Counted from the first letter of the stretch, positions 48,701 to 59,585 are shown. The stretch: DNA of 64,000 nt from Musa acuminata AAA Group (GCF_036884655.1 NC_088342.1:36697001-36761000), one strand, 5' to 3'. The notes: generated by a model not told the origin, from the letters alone. A program made the numbers and translations.

Positions 48701-51700
48701 GATTCTAAATGAAAATTAATCCTACAAAAACATAGAAAAGAAAGACAAATAAACTCTAAGGTAAACCATGTCATTATAAATATGATGAGAATCAACGATA
48801 TACACATTGTTGCATGCCTCATTCTAGTCAATGTATGGTGTAGCAAGTACCTCATGACTTCAAGAAGTGTTTTTGGATCAAAATTATGTTGAACACAAAC
48901 TAACAAGAGAGTTAAGCTAAGAGATAGCCATAAGACATGTACTGTTTTCAAATTCCTCAAGGAAGATATTAATAATCATATGGACACATTTAATTTTAAA
49001 ATAAGATTCAGCCCACAAATATTTGTTGACTCACTTGTTAGTTTGTGTTCAACATAATTTTTAAAATAAGATCACAACTTAGCAGACATAAACCAGGATG
49101 GAAGTGTTTTGGCCAATAACAACAACATACAATGTCAATAATTCTAAATGAAAATTGGTCACACTGAAACACGGAAAAGGAAGACAAATAAACTCTTAAG
49201 ATAAAACATGTCATTATAAATTATGAATGACGAATTCAAGGATATACATGCTACTGCATGCCTCATTCTACTCAATGTATGGCATGGTAAGTGCTTCATG
49301 ATGTGCTTTCTGATCACGTGTGTTGACCACATGAAATCATTAAAAGAAAATTAAAGGAGAGATTAAGCGGGTTGGCCAACATTACATTAGCCATATTCTT
49401 GTCAGTAGCCTAGGTTGGCATGTAGGCACAACAATTCATGTGAAAATTAATGAAAAAGAAAAAACAAATTAAATTAATTCACATAATAAGATGTATAATT
49501 AGTTATGGAATCATATATAGCATATAATCTTATTCACAAATCAAATCTTTGGAAATAGGAAAAGAAAAGGAGACCAAAGTGGGAAGGAATATGAATCAAC
49601 AGCCTGGGTTGGCATGTAGGCACAACAATTCATGTGGAAATTAATGAGAAAGAAAAAACAAATTAAATTAATTCACATAATAAGATGTATAGTTACTTAT
49701 GGAATCATATATAGCATACAATCTTATTCAAAAATCAAATCTTTGCAAATAGGAAAAAAGGAGACCAAAGAGGGAAGGAATATGAATCAGATGCACTACA
49801 TTGAAATTAGTTCCACTTGAAGTCCAATATCCATTCAACTGTTATATGTAAAAATATTATGATAACCTCTTATTCATAATGCCAAGGAAAAATGTGACCT
49901 TACGTTGTATTCTGATCCATAATTGATCAGAAAAGATTATAAAAAATGTTAAGTATGTATGTCAACATGAGCCAGTACTAATAGGACCTAGGAATGAGGC
50001 TCATTAATCTTGCTTTCTCATAATGTCCAAAGGTACAGCTTCTATTTTATTCTGATTTATCCAATAAAGCATATATTTACTTGATCAATTTTAATAAGCT
50101 AATGAAGATCATATGACCAATTGTGAGTTTATTCACAATTTACTCAAGGCAAGACCCAAGCACCTTGCAACACCTCAGGGCAAGGCATTTCAATGAAACG
50201 TTGCTCAGGTGCATGCATGAGCCCAAGCGCTAGGCACCTCCGGCGAGCGCCTAAGCCAAATCAGGTCGACTTCAAGTCAAGGTTCAACTAGGCGAGTAAG
50301 TCGGTTCAATCAAATCGACTAATGTAAGTTGTACAGGCACTTACCCTAACATGAACCCATTGAAAGAAACCAGAAGCAAAAACCCTACTGCTCATTCATC
50401 ACCTTTGTATGTGTCATCTACCACTGCAACATCGTCTACCGCCTTCGTACTATCATGAACGATCGTCGCGCACCCGCAACAACTTTGTTCAACGAACCGT
50501 TCATCGCTTTTGCATGCTTGTACAGACACATGGTAGCATGTTCTACCTTGGTTTTGTGTGTTTTTGCTTGAAAAATGTAAGCAACGAGAGTTCGCAGGTG
50601 CGACCGCTCACCGTATCGGGCCAAACTACACCAAAATGACTCCGTTTTCGCATGCCACGGCCTGTTTTCTATAGACCGTAGCCTCATGCGAAATGTCTGC
50701 CATCTCAGCACCTTGGAACTCCCTGAGTGGCACTAGGGGGGATGGGGCTTCGAGGTAGTGTCGGGCATTAAACAATCTTCACAAGTTCGCACGTTAACTT
50801 GACAGAAACTTGTCTTCGCGCCCAACACCCTGTGAGAAGTTGTTTGCGGACTTGCACCTGTTCGTTCAACCTTCGAAAGTCTTTGTTTTCCCCTTCTTCT
50901 CTTTTCTCTCTTGCACTCAAGGTGCTTGCTGAATTACTTGTAAAACTTCCCTCTTCGCGAGACGTCGGGACTTGTCCGTCACTCATTTTCAAACTAATCA
51001 ACTTTCTATTTTACAGGTCCTTCAGGACCTGTACGAGGTTGCAACTAGGCTGACCCTTTGTAGACGCATATGTCGCAAGGGCACCTCATGACTTAGGCAA
51101 TCCCAGCTAAGTCCGTGGAGTCGGCGCAAGGATGCTTCACGACTTAGGAAAGTCCAACTAAGTCCGTGATTTTGCTGCAAGGATGCCTTACGACTTAGAC
51201 AATTTCAGCTAAGTCCATAACATTATGGTATCAGAACGGGCAAGCAATTCGAGCAAGCAACGAATAAACTTCGCAATCTCTCTATAGCAAAGCATCGTGG
51301 TGAATCGAGCAAGACGAGGCAAGCCAGACAATTGCCCCAAGCAGCCACAGGTGGGCTGCAAGTGCAAACTCACTCTCATGCTGTTGGAACCGCTCAGGAG
51401 AAGCGTAGCAACAAACTTGACGAGCGAGAAGTTGGCTACTCTCCACGAATGGGAGAGGCATAATCTGGAGCGCTAATCAGGAAAAATAGTCACAAGGAGA
51501 GACTCGCAACGGCGGAAACCCGCCTGGATGTTCTTGAAGCGAGCTTGGAGGAACTCTACTAAGGCCAAAGAAGGCTTCTTGAGGTAGAGAGCTCACAAGA
51601 AGAAGCGAAATCTCGAATCGACAAGGTCGAGTCCCTAGTCGATCAACTGACGAAAGACACCAAACACTCCGTAAAACATCTGCACGAAGTCGTGGCAGAA

Positions 51701-54700
51701 CTCACTTCCAGAGTGACAGCGCTCACAAGGGTACTAAATGTGGGAGGGAGCAACACCCGCATTACACCACCACAAAACTTGAGAGCACCTAAGCCTCATT
51801 GCTATAGAAGTGCTAGGGACGCAAAGGAGATCAAGAATTTCTTGTTTGACATGAAACAGTACTTTCGAGCTGCAAGGCCCGATTCTGAAGATACCAAAGT
51901 TTTAGTAGCAACCATATATCTGAATGGAGATGCAAAACTTTGATGGCGAACCCGTTAGGAGGAGATCCAACAAGGTCGGTGTCGAGTAGACACATGGGAG
52001 GACTTAAAACGGGAGTTAAGAACTCAGTTCCTACCCGAGAACACAGAGTTCATCACAAGGAGGAAGTTGAGACAACTCTGCCAAAGTACTTCCATTCGGG
52101 ACTACGTGAAGCAATTTTCACATACAGGATATGTCCGAAAAGGATAAGCTATTTAGCTTTCTTGATGGCCTGAAGTCGTGGGCACAACAAGAACTGCATC
52201 GAAGGAATGTCACCGATATGATCGAAGCAATTGCAGCCATAGAAAGGCTCACTGACTTTGTTTCCTCGGAGGACTCGGGGAAAAAAACAATCTTCAGGAA
52301 ATCGACCACCAAAATATTCTCGAAGGAAGAAGTTCGAGGGCGAACAGGGGAAGAAGAGTTCCCACAAAGGGCCAAGCTCAAAAGGCAAGGCCCCAAAACC
52401 TGACAAATGCTTTTTGTGCGGAGGACCGCATATGGTAAGGGAGTGCCTATAGAAACAAACACTCAATGCCTTAACAGCTTCAATCCACCCCCCCCAAATC
52501 GGACAAGGGCAAGGTCATCGCTCTTAGTTCAAGTAGTTCAAAATCCAACAGCGACAACAAGGAGTCGCAAGGACCCCGGATGGGAGCAATGCGTTTGTTG
52601 AATGTGTTGCAGGGTCAAGTGGGGGAGAACATGAAGTCAAAGCCACAGAAAGCAAGGAACAGCGAGCTTATATACGTGGACATCAAGCTCAATGGTCAAA
52701 CAAGCCGTGCAATGGTGGACACGAGCACTACCCATAATTTTCTTGTCGATCGAGAAGCAAAGCGACTTGGGCTGATCTTGGAGAAGAACCCAAGTCGGAT
52801 GAAAGCGGTGAACTCAGAGGCCAAGCGGATCTCCAAGCTAGCAAAGGGAGTCCCCATCAAGATCGAAATATGAAGCGAGTGCACAAACATGATAGCGGTG
52901 CCACTGGGCGACTTTCAAGTGATTCTCGGAATGGAGTTCATGCACGCAGTGAAGTTGGTGCCAATACCATCCCTAAACTCCCTGTGTTTGATGAGAGGTG
53001 ACGACCCCTGCGTGGTTCCCGTCTCTCAGAAAGGAACCAAGGAACCCCAACAAATATCTGCATTACAATTGAAGAAAGGGGTACGAAAAGAAGGATTAAC
53101 CTCTATGGTTGTTGTGAAGCTAAAGTCACTCAACGAGGAGGCCATTCATGAACCTGTTGCGGTGGCGAACGTTCTGAACACAAACGTTATGCCACTCGAG
53201 TTGCCGAAAACCCTGCCACCATGTAGAGGCGTGGATTATCACATTGGGTTGGAGTCAGGAGTGAAACCTCCAGCAAGACCACCATACCGCATGTCCCCTC
53301 CAGAGTTGGCAGAGCTCAGAAAGCAGTTAGACGAACTGCCAAGCAGCGGTATCATCCGCAGTTCCAAAGCACCATTCAGAGCTCTAGTCCTCTTCCAAAA
53401 GAAACAAGATGGGAGCCTCCAACTATGCGTCAAACTATCAGGCCATCAACAAGGTGATGGTGAAGAACAAGTATCCCATCCCGCTCATCGAGTACTTGTT
53501 CGACCAACTGAGTAAAACAAAGTATTTCTCCAAACTCGACCTTTGGTCGAGGTACTGGCAAGCGCGCATTGCGGAAGGCGACGAAGCGAAGGGTACCTGT
53601 ATAATTAGATATAGAGTGTTTGAGTTCTTGGTGATGCTTTTCGGCTTAATCAATGCTCCGGCCATATTCTGCACTCTTATGAACCAACTATTCAATGAGT
53701 AATTGGACAAGTTTGTGGTCGTCTACTTGGACGATATCATCGTCTATAGCCAAATGCTCGAGGAGCACATCGAGCACCTTCGGATAATTTTCAAGGTTCT
53801 CAGGGAGAACATTTTGTTCGTGAAAAGGGAGAAGTGCTACTTTGCTTAGACGAAGATCTTGTTCTTGGGGCATTGAATCGGTGACGGTTCCATTCAGATG
53901 GACAAATCAAAGGTGCAAGCTATGGCGGAATGGTGAACTCCAAAGAAGGTGTCGAAGCTGAGATCCTTCCTTGGTTTCGTCAACTACTATCGGCGCTTCA
54001 TAGCTGGTTATTCGAAGCGCACAGCTCCACTGACGGAGTTGCTGAAGGAGCAGCCTTGGCGATAGTCCGACAAATGTGAAGTGACATTCAAATATCTAAA
54101 GGCTGTTATGTTGGAAGAACTAGTACTCGAATTGTCGGACTATGAGAAGCCCTTTGAAGTCCATACAAATGCTTCAAACTTTGCTATTGGGGGAGTACTC
54201 ATGCAGGAGGGTCACCCAATGACCTACGAGAGCCGCAAGCTCAACGAGACCGAGCGACGATATCCGATGCACAAAGAGACGACAGTAGTGGTCCACTATC
54301 TATGAGCTTGGCAGCACTACCTTCTCGGATCGCGATTTGTGTTGAGAACGGACAACATCGCTTTGAGTTACTTTTAAACTCAAAAGAAACTCTCCCCAAA
54401 ACAAGCACGATGGCAGGACTTCCTGGCTGAGTTTGACATGACAATGGAGTATAAGCCCGGAAGAGCAGATGTCATGGCAGATACATTGAGCCGAAAGGTA
54501 GAACTGGTGAATTCCATGCAGTTGGAAGGCGGAGGCCAAACAAGTCAATTGCACTATAACTTCCTTTCTAGAATCAGGGATGGACTATACAGTGATCCTC
54601 AGGCAGTAACCCTAATGCAACTAATTAAAGAAGGCAAGGCACGACGATTTTGGGTCCAGACGGGAGTCGTTTACACCAAAGAGAATAAAGTTTATGTTCC

Positions 54701-57700
54701 TCGAGTGAATAATTTGATGTATGAACTCTTGAGAGAGTGCCACGATTCCCTTTGGGCTGGATATCCGAGCATCCACCGGACAATGGCTCTCGTGGAGAGG
54801 GCCTTTTACTAGCCGAAGATGGAGACTGATGTGGAGGAATATGTTCAAACATGCCTTACTTGCCAACAAGATAAGATGGAGCAGCGGAAGCCGATAGGAC
54901 TTTTGGAGTCACTGCTCATACCAGAAAGGCTGTGGGAGAGTATTTCCTTGGACTTCATATCAAGCTTGCCGGTAGTAAGGGGACTCGAGTCGATACTTGT
55001 GGTGGTCGATTGGTTTTCGAAGTATACAACATTCATTGTTGCACCCCTACACTGTTCAATATAGGAGACAGCCAAGTTGATAATGAAGAATATGGTGAAG
55101 TATTAGGGAGTCCCACACAACATCATCAGTGATCAAAATGCTCGATTCTTAGGATGATTCTAAACCGAGCTATTCAAATTACTAGGGTGTAAGTTGTACT
55201 TCTCCACAAGCCTTCACCCCTAGATGGATGGCCAAACTGAAAGGATAAACTCACTCCTTAAGCAATACATTCGGCACTACATAAGTGCCAACCAATGAGA
55301 TTGAGTAAAGTTGTTAGACATAGCCCAATTCTCCTACAACTTACAGTGGAGTTCTGCATCCATCAAGAGCCTCTTCGAGATCATTATAGGATAACAACCG
55401 TCAACTCCTTACACCTTGGCTATCGGTTATACAGGGAGTAGTCCGTCAGCATATCACTTTGTAAAAGAATAGCACCGAAATGCAGATATTACGCAGGCTT
55501 ATTTGGAGAAGGCGACCAAAAAGATGAAGAAGTAGGCAGACTTGGGAAGGCAACCATAGAAGTTCAAAGTCGATGATTTGGTGTTGGTAAAACTCCAACC
55601 AGTATCACTCTAGTTCTTTAGGCACAAAGTGCACAAAGGATTGATGCGTAAGTATGAAGGGCCCTTCCCAATTATTAGTAGGGTAGGCAATGTCTTCTAT
55701 AAGTTGCAACTGTCGACGTGGCTCAAAATTCATAATTTTTTCACGCTAGCAACTTAAAAGCCTACCACTAAGATCCGCAAGATGCTTTTCGAAATGTCCC
55801 AACTTAGCTACCTCACACCACAACCTCCTACGAGAAGCGAGTTGAAACCATTTTAGTGGATCGCAAGACAAAGCTACCCAACGAAGCTGAGCAGATCGAG
55901 TACTTGGTGAAGTGACGAAAGCTTCCCCGGACCGAAGCTAGTTGGGAGCCTGAAGACGCTCGACGACATGAAGAAGCATCCATCAAAGCCTTCCAGCATG
56001 CATCGACGAGGGCGTCGACAGTTTAAGTGGCGGAGAATATCACGAACGATCGTCACCCACCCACAACAACTTCTTTCAACGAACAGTTCGTCGCTTTTGC
56101 ATGCTTGTACAGATACATTGCATGTTTTACTTTGGTTTTATGTGTTTTTGCTTGAAAAATATAAGCAACAACAAGTCGCAGTGCTGCAGTGCGACCGTTC
56201 ATCGTGTCAGGCCAAACTACCATAAAATGGCTTCGTTTTCGCGTGTTATGGCCTATTTTCTGTAGACCACAACCTCACGCGAAACATCAGCCATCTCAGC
56301 ACCCTGGAACCCGCCGGGTGGCACTAGGGGGGATGGGGCTTCGAGGTAGTGTCAAGTGTTGAACAATCTTCACAAGTTCGCACATTAACTTGACAGGAAC
56401 TTGCCTTCGTGCCCGACACCCGATAAGTAGTTATTTGCGGACTTGCAACTATTCGTTCAACCTTCTAAAGTCCTTGTTTTCCCCTTCCTCTCTTTTCTCT
56501 CTTGCACTTAAGGTGCTCGTTGAATTTCTTGTAAAGCTTCCCTCTTCGTGAGATGTCTAGACTTGTCCATCGCTCGTTTTCAAACTAATCAACTTTATGT
56601 TTTACAGATCATTCGGGACCTATACGAGGTTGCAACTAGGCTGACTCTTTGCGAACACATATATGCTCCTCATGACTTAGGCAATCCCAACTAAGTCTGA
56701 AGAGTTGGCGCAAGGGTGCTTCACGACTTAGGCAACTCCAGCTAAGTCCGTAACTTGCCGCAAGGGTGCCTCACGACTTAGGCAATTCCAGCTAAGTTTG
56801 TGACAGTACAGTCTATCCACTTCGTCTGTCGTTGTCAACAACGTTGTGTGTCACCCTCTCCAACTTCGTCTGCCATCGTCAGCAACCTCAACTGCTTCAT
56901 TCGCCACTACAACTTCGTCTGTTCGTCGCTGTAGCTTCGTCCACTAACCTCCCTAGCTTTGTCCACCGTTGATTTCCACCTTCCCCCACCTTCCTCCACA
57001 GCCTCCAGTTACTTCTCCATCTTCTCATTTTATAGGTAATACTTTCAAGTAACTTGTTGCACCATATTGAGGTGGTGCATTGTTACTTTGTTAAGAGTTA
57101 AAACTTAGTCGTTCTAAGTTCACCACATTGTGATCATATTTATCAATCATACTATATATATTTTAACTTTTAATATTCGGGAGTCCTCACTTCACTTGAG
57201 TGGACACTTAGGCAAGCGTCTAGTGCCTTGGGCGTTTTGGTGCCTTGGCACCTTTTGGCGCCTTGGCACCTTTTGGCGCCTTGGCACCTTTTGGCGCCAA
57301 GTGCTTTTAAAACACTATCCAAAACATAACAAGTGTATAAATAATTTCCCCTTCAAATACAATCCATTATGTACTTGTTTCTTGATCAATCAAGACCACT
57401 AGATATTAATTAGCATGATGATGGATCATTTGTCCTCGTACGGAGATGCACTACTAACCATCAAGACCAACCATGCACTTATTTAAGAGATGCACCTTCT
57501 ATGTCTACATCAGGTTAACAAATCTGTCATGAATTATGCCCTTACTCTATAAATAAGTGGAACACTTGGAATTAAAAAGTTGATGCACCAAAAGAACTAA
57601 ATGCAAAGTTAACAATCTTAGATAAGAGATAAGAAGAACCAAGCTGGAATCCTGAAACTTTCTGATATGCGAGAGGCCAGTTGCGATTACTGAATTGGGT

Positions 57701-59386
57701 GAGCCCAACATACCACGTGTTGAAAAGTTACCCTTGGTTTCCAAATTAACTATTATTATAAGCATCCAAATGAATGGTTCCACCCAAGTTTTCATATGTT
57801 AACTGGCTTCATAAGCTCATATGGATGCCACCATACTTAAAATTTTCATAATTGGCACATAAAGTAAGAATATAAGGAATAGCATATGAAGAAACATAGA
57901 ATGAGATACACATGATATAACTCATCGTGCTTTAGGCATAACCAAAGTGTTTGATTTGTTATCCACAAGTCCTGCCCTGTCACACAGCATGCCAGCTTAA
58001 GGATGTTAGTTCATGATGAATCATCTCAATCAAGCATATAAACCATAGGGCCAGTTAGATTGCATAGCTAATAATAGATACAAGGGTGCATAACCATGTA
58101 CCACACTTGCATCTTGCCATCATGGCCATACTATCTCATCAAATGATAATAAATATGATCTAATTAAGAATAACATATTTCACAGAAGATTAAAGGACAG
58201 ATGCTGGCATGATGGTAAGGTTGCTCATATCTTAGAAACAATCTCTATATAAAGAGGAGACTTACATACATTGATCCACATTTGGTGGGAACCTCGTACA
58301 CTAGGTTAACCTTTTTACCTCGGTTTTGTTTTTACATTTTCACACAAGATTACCAATGTGCAAAGGATTCTCACAAGTTCATATTAAGGTAGTCTACGAG
58401 AAGTATTACAATTTTAAACAGGTTTCCCATATCCACGCATTATTTAACTTAAAAGGAAGGCTAGTGCTGGTGATTGCTACCTGAGGCCACAAGTTTCCTG
58501 GTTGATTATACTTCAAAGGATGATGATTTTTCGTAGGACTCCATATATTAGGCTGATGCAACTTCTTAGGATTGACAAGAGATTCATGTTTGCCTTCATG
58601 AGTGAAGGAAATTTTCTTCCCTCCCGTACACAATGCACCATTACATAAACTTGTATGTGAATTTCCCACAGCAACCATTGGGTGATTCCCAAGATGCTCA
58701 GGTTTGTTAGAACCCAAGCACGATGATGCAGGAGAGTTGAGATCAGCAATTTGATTCCTGTGCATCATCGTAGTTGGAAAACATATCTGTCCATTAGGTA
58801 AGCCACCAATAAAGTTGAAATTTTGAGGCCGATTGTTCACAGAAAAGGGGCCAACACCAGGTGGAAGCGGGGTGAACATGTTCAGGTTCTGCAGTTGCCC
58901 TTGGAACTGTTGTGCATTCTGAGGCATGCCACGAGATATCCCGAGAAGTTGCAACGCCAAAAGCTGCTGGTTCAGGTGTTGAGCAGGCCCAAACTGAACG
59001 TGCTGCTGAGGGAAGACGCTCAAGCGATTATTTTGCACCACGGGCAAAATATTAGGGCAATTCAGAAAGGAAGACGGAGCCATCAGAGGAGCCACAGCAG
59101 CGGCGGCGGCAGCAACATTTGTCGCACTGAAACCGTTCGAATTGGTATTCCGATTGCTTGAATTGACGAAAGAAGGGTCTGGAAACTGCATCTGGTTGAA
59201 CAGGGCCGCCTGCTTCCATACGATAAAAGTTGGCAAGGAAAAAAAAAATCTAGAAACTGCTAAGGCAAAAAACAACTCTAATAGGGAAGGAGAGAAAGGA
59301 GTAAAAGAGAATACCTGTTGGAGAGAGGGATCGTTGGGCACTTGGGCATGGATATTAACGGCGGGCGATTGGAAAAAGGGAAGCAT
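36705..59386 (-). CDS. NUFIP-like snoRNP assembly factor, nine coding exons, 593 aa
   Basis: Exons on the minus strand: 59386-59315, 59209-58481, 45370-45267, 45197-45127, 38558-38541 (tentative), 38147-38078, 37679-37589, 37526-37464, 37268-36705; total 1,782 nt, all phases fit. NUFIP1 (Rsa1 in yeast) is known to link box C/D snoRNP core proteins with the R2TP/HSP90 assembly machinery in the nucleus. The N-terminal half is Gln/Asn/Pro-rich and disordered (exon 2). The family signature is in exons 6-9: [20 protein letters not shown], then [17 protein letters not shown], and a C-terminal [20 protein letters not shown] block. Acceptors and donors are GT-AG except intron 3 (GC-AG). The ATG starts the longest frame and is preceded by a telobox. 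Two introns carry many old TEs but the coding exons show no stop or frameshift. I am confident of the family, less so of exon 5. Confidence 0.88.
39588..39602 (-). other. Primer-site-like sequence of the pararetrovirus remnant
   Basis: The minus strand reads TTGGTATTAGAGCCC, one base from the tRNA-Met-complementary motif (TGGTATCAGAGC) that caulimovirids and retrotransposons use. It lies downstream of the RNase H-like part, as expected if the viral intergenic region was integrated after the polymerase gene. Confidence 0.45.
39603..44640 (-). pseudogene. Endogenous pararetrovirus (Caulimoviridae-like) remnant
   Basis: The minus strand carries decayed polymerase sequence in pieces. A reverse transcriptase catalytic motif YIDDV is encoded at about 42107-42091, followed downstream (42000-41340) by segments resembling a pararetroviral RT thumb and RNase H, and upstream (43139-44640) by more degenerate protease/RT-like sequence. 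Frames are broken many times by stops and indels, and a 769-bp Mutator-like element splits the RT region. Coat and movement genes were not identified. A decayed Ty3/Gypsy RT is the main alternative; the RNase H end and the primer-like site without LTRs favour a caulimovirid. It lies inside a host intron and shows no sign of being functional. Confidence 0.6.
42360..43128. mobile_element. Non-autonomous Mutator-like element, copy 1
   Basis: 769 bp with short terminal inverted repeats: AGTGTTTTTAAAA at the left and TTTTGAAAACACT at the right. It is flanked by a perfect 10-bp duplication, AATAAGATGT, at 42350-42359 and 43129-43138. A 9-11 bp duplication is typical of the Mutator superfamily. No transposase is encoded. 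A related copy in the opposite orientation is at 50141-57316. Confidence 0.75.
46759..46892 (+). repeat. 33-bp tandem repeat, four units
   Basis: Units of GAATATAATTACAGAACCAA plus CAAACATATGAAA repeat about four times. The 101-codon ORF at 46607-46912 ([11 protein letters not shown] repeats) is only its translation. It is within intron 2. Confidence 0.8.
47745..48215 (-). pseudogene. Ty3/Gypsy integrase C-terminal remnant
   Basis: The minus strand at about 48215-48185 encodes HPQTMDKLT, a relic of the integrase HPQTDGQTE motif. The following 400 bp show weak continuation, with a KINDNxYxIELP-like end near 47780. It is interrupted by stops throughout. It seems to have no relation to the intact chromovirus 2 kb away. 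The flanks 46940-47740 are probably its 3' non-coding part; no LTR ends were found. Confidence 0.5.
48640..49320. repeat. Diverged tandem duplication with an inverted repeat
   Basis: A segment of about 220 bp (from about 48640) recurs at about 49078 with the same order of words (CAACAACAACATA, TTCTAAATGAAAATT, GCATGCCTCATTCTA). Between them, AACACAAACTAACAAG (about 48893) and CTTGTTAGTTTGTGTT (about 49036) form an inverted repeat. Confidence 0.65.
49409..49793. repeat. Tandem duplication of 195 bp
   Basis: Two adjacent copies start CCTAGGTTGGCATGTAGGCA (49409) and CCTGGGTTGGCATGTAGGCA (49604), and both end GGGAAGGAATATGAATCA. They differ by few bases, so the duplication is relatively recent. 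It is within intron 2. Confidence 0.85.
50451..51222 (+). repeat. 5' LTR of the chromovirus
   Basis: 772 bp, starting TATCATGAACGATCG and ending CCATAACA. The last 150 bp consist of three units of about 50 bp, each with GACTTAG...CTAAGTC inverted words. Confidence 0.9.
51226..51237 (+). other. Primer binding site of the chromovirus
   Basis: TGGTATCAGAAC, one base from the tRNA-Met consensus, followed by GGGCAAGC. Confidence 0.85.
51440..52455 (+). pseudogene. Chromovirus gag
   Basis: The capsid part starts with a coiled-coil-like N-terminus ([15 protein letters not shown]), continues as [20 protein letters not shown] (51692 on) and [20 protein letters not shown], the usual retrotransposon gag core. 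It ends with a CCHC knuckle [13 protein letters not shown] (about 52408-52448), a shortened form with GPHMVREC. An in-frame stop at about 51542, one at about 51942 and a frameshift before 52131 break it. Confidence 0.8.
52456..55995 (+). pseudogene. Chromovirus pol (PR-RT-RH-IN-chromodomain)
   Basis: Protease: [12 protein letters not shown] (about 52705-52745), where the active-site DTG/DSG reads DTS. Reverse transcriptase: [20 protein letters not shown] near 53229, [17 protein letters not shown], and an intact YLDDIIVYS at about 53722-53748. RNase [19 protein letters not shown], where the first catalytic Asp is Asn, and ALSYF near 54360. Integrase: the HHCC-type CLTCQQDK near 54850 and LDFISSLP near 54950, then a poorly preserved core. 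The C-terminal chromodomain (55848-55990) reads EYLVK, a stop, then [14 protein letters not shown]. In all at least six stops and two frameshifts are visible. A chromodomain typically steers integration into heterochromatin; this copy landed in a MULE inside a gene intron. Confidence 0.88.
56026..56037 (+). other. Polypurine tract of the chromovirus
   Basis: AGTGGCGGAGAA directly before the 3' LTR. Confidence 0.75.
56038..56805 (+). repeat. 3' LTR of the chromovirus
   Basis: 768 bp, TATCACGAACGATCG to TTTGTGACA. It retains the TGACA end that has decayed in the 5' copy. The three terminal units are present. Confidence 0.9.
57317..58480 (-). other. Right end of intron 2
   Basis: AT-rich with no recognisable element or gene. 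The minus-strand 82-codon ORF at 57547-57795 has no family resemblance. Confidence 0.4.
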
Positions 59387-59417
59387 GGCTCCTCACCGGC
59401 GCCGAAGGGTTTTGAAG

Positions 59418-59425
59418 TAGGGTTT
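59418..59425 (-). promoter_or_regulatory. Telobox in the NUFIP 5' region
   Basis: The minus strand reads AAACCCTA, 32-39 bp upstream of the ATG, with a second AAACCCT-like word (AAAACCCTT) at 59408-59415. Teloboxes are common near the transcription starts of plant ribosomal-protein and ribosome-biogenesis genes, which fits a snoRNP factor. Because it is so near the ATG it is likely in the 5' UTR or at the start site. Confidence 0.55.
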
Positions 59426-59585
59426 AAAACGGGGAGATATTGCTTAATGGCGAATTCCTGGAAAAGTCCCTTTTTTTTATTTTCTCGCAAAATATCCTTT
59501 TTCTTTTCTTTAAGAGCATCACTGTCTTTTCTCAATATAATAGAAAAATCTTAAATCCTTTTTATATATTTCCTTAGGAGATTGG

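Larger units (their letters stand above)
50451..56805 (+). mobile_element. Ty3/Gypsy chromovirus, 6.36 kb, both LTRs present
   Basis: LTRs at 50451-51222 and 56038-56805 flank a gag-pol with a chromodomain. The target duplication is GTAC on both sides (50447-50450 and 56806-56809). A tRNA-Met primer site (51226-51237) and a polypurine tract (about 56026-56037) are in place. The two LTRs differ at roughly one base in ten by eye, with an excess of transitions, so the insertion is old. Order gag-PR-RT-RH-IN-chromodomain is that of Reina-like chromoviruses. Stops and frameshifts make it inactive as it stands. Confidence 0.9.
50141..57316. mobile_element. Mutator-like element, copy 2, split by a chromovirus
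   Basis: The left part (50141-50450) matches the reverse complement of the right half of copy 1 (CACCTCRGGGCAAGG, CAGGTGC, GAGCCCA, GTTCAACxxRRC words). The right part (56806-57316) ends in AAAAGCACTTGG-like inverted sequence and TTTTAAAACACT, the terminal repeat. The left terminal repeat is lost or degenerate and no target duplication is clear. An 18-bp unit (GCCTTGGCACCTTTTGGC) is repeated three times at about 57240-57295. The chromovirus at 50451-56805 is inserted inside. Confidence 0.6.
45371..58480 (-). other. NUFIP intron 2 (13.1 kb)
   Basis: Donor CTCAG|GTAGCA at 58480, acceptor AATTACAG at 45371. It holds a Gypsy integrase remnant, tandem duplications, a Mutator-like element and, nested inside that, a chromovirus. 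The stretches 45400-46750 and 57317-58480 show nothing I can name. Confidence 0.8.

Noticed and set aside
50436..51053. ORFs in the chromovirus LTR on both strands
   Set aside because: They lie wholly in an LTR and have no domain; the 3' LTR does not keep them open.
58823..59161. 112-codon plus-strand ORF opposite NUFIP exon 2
   Set aside because: Shadow of a Gln-rich coding exon; the splice pattern supports the minus strand.
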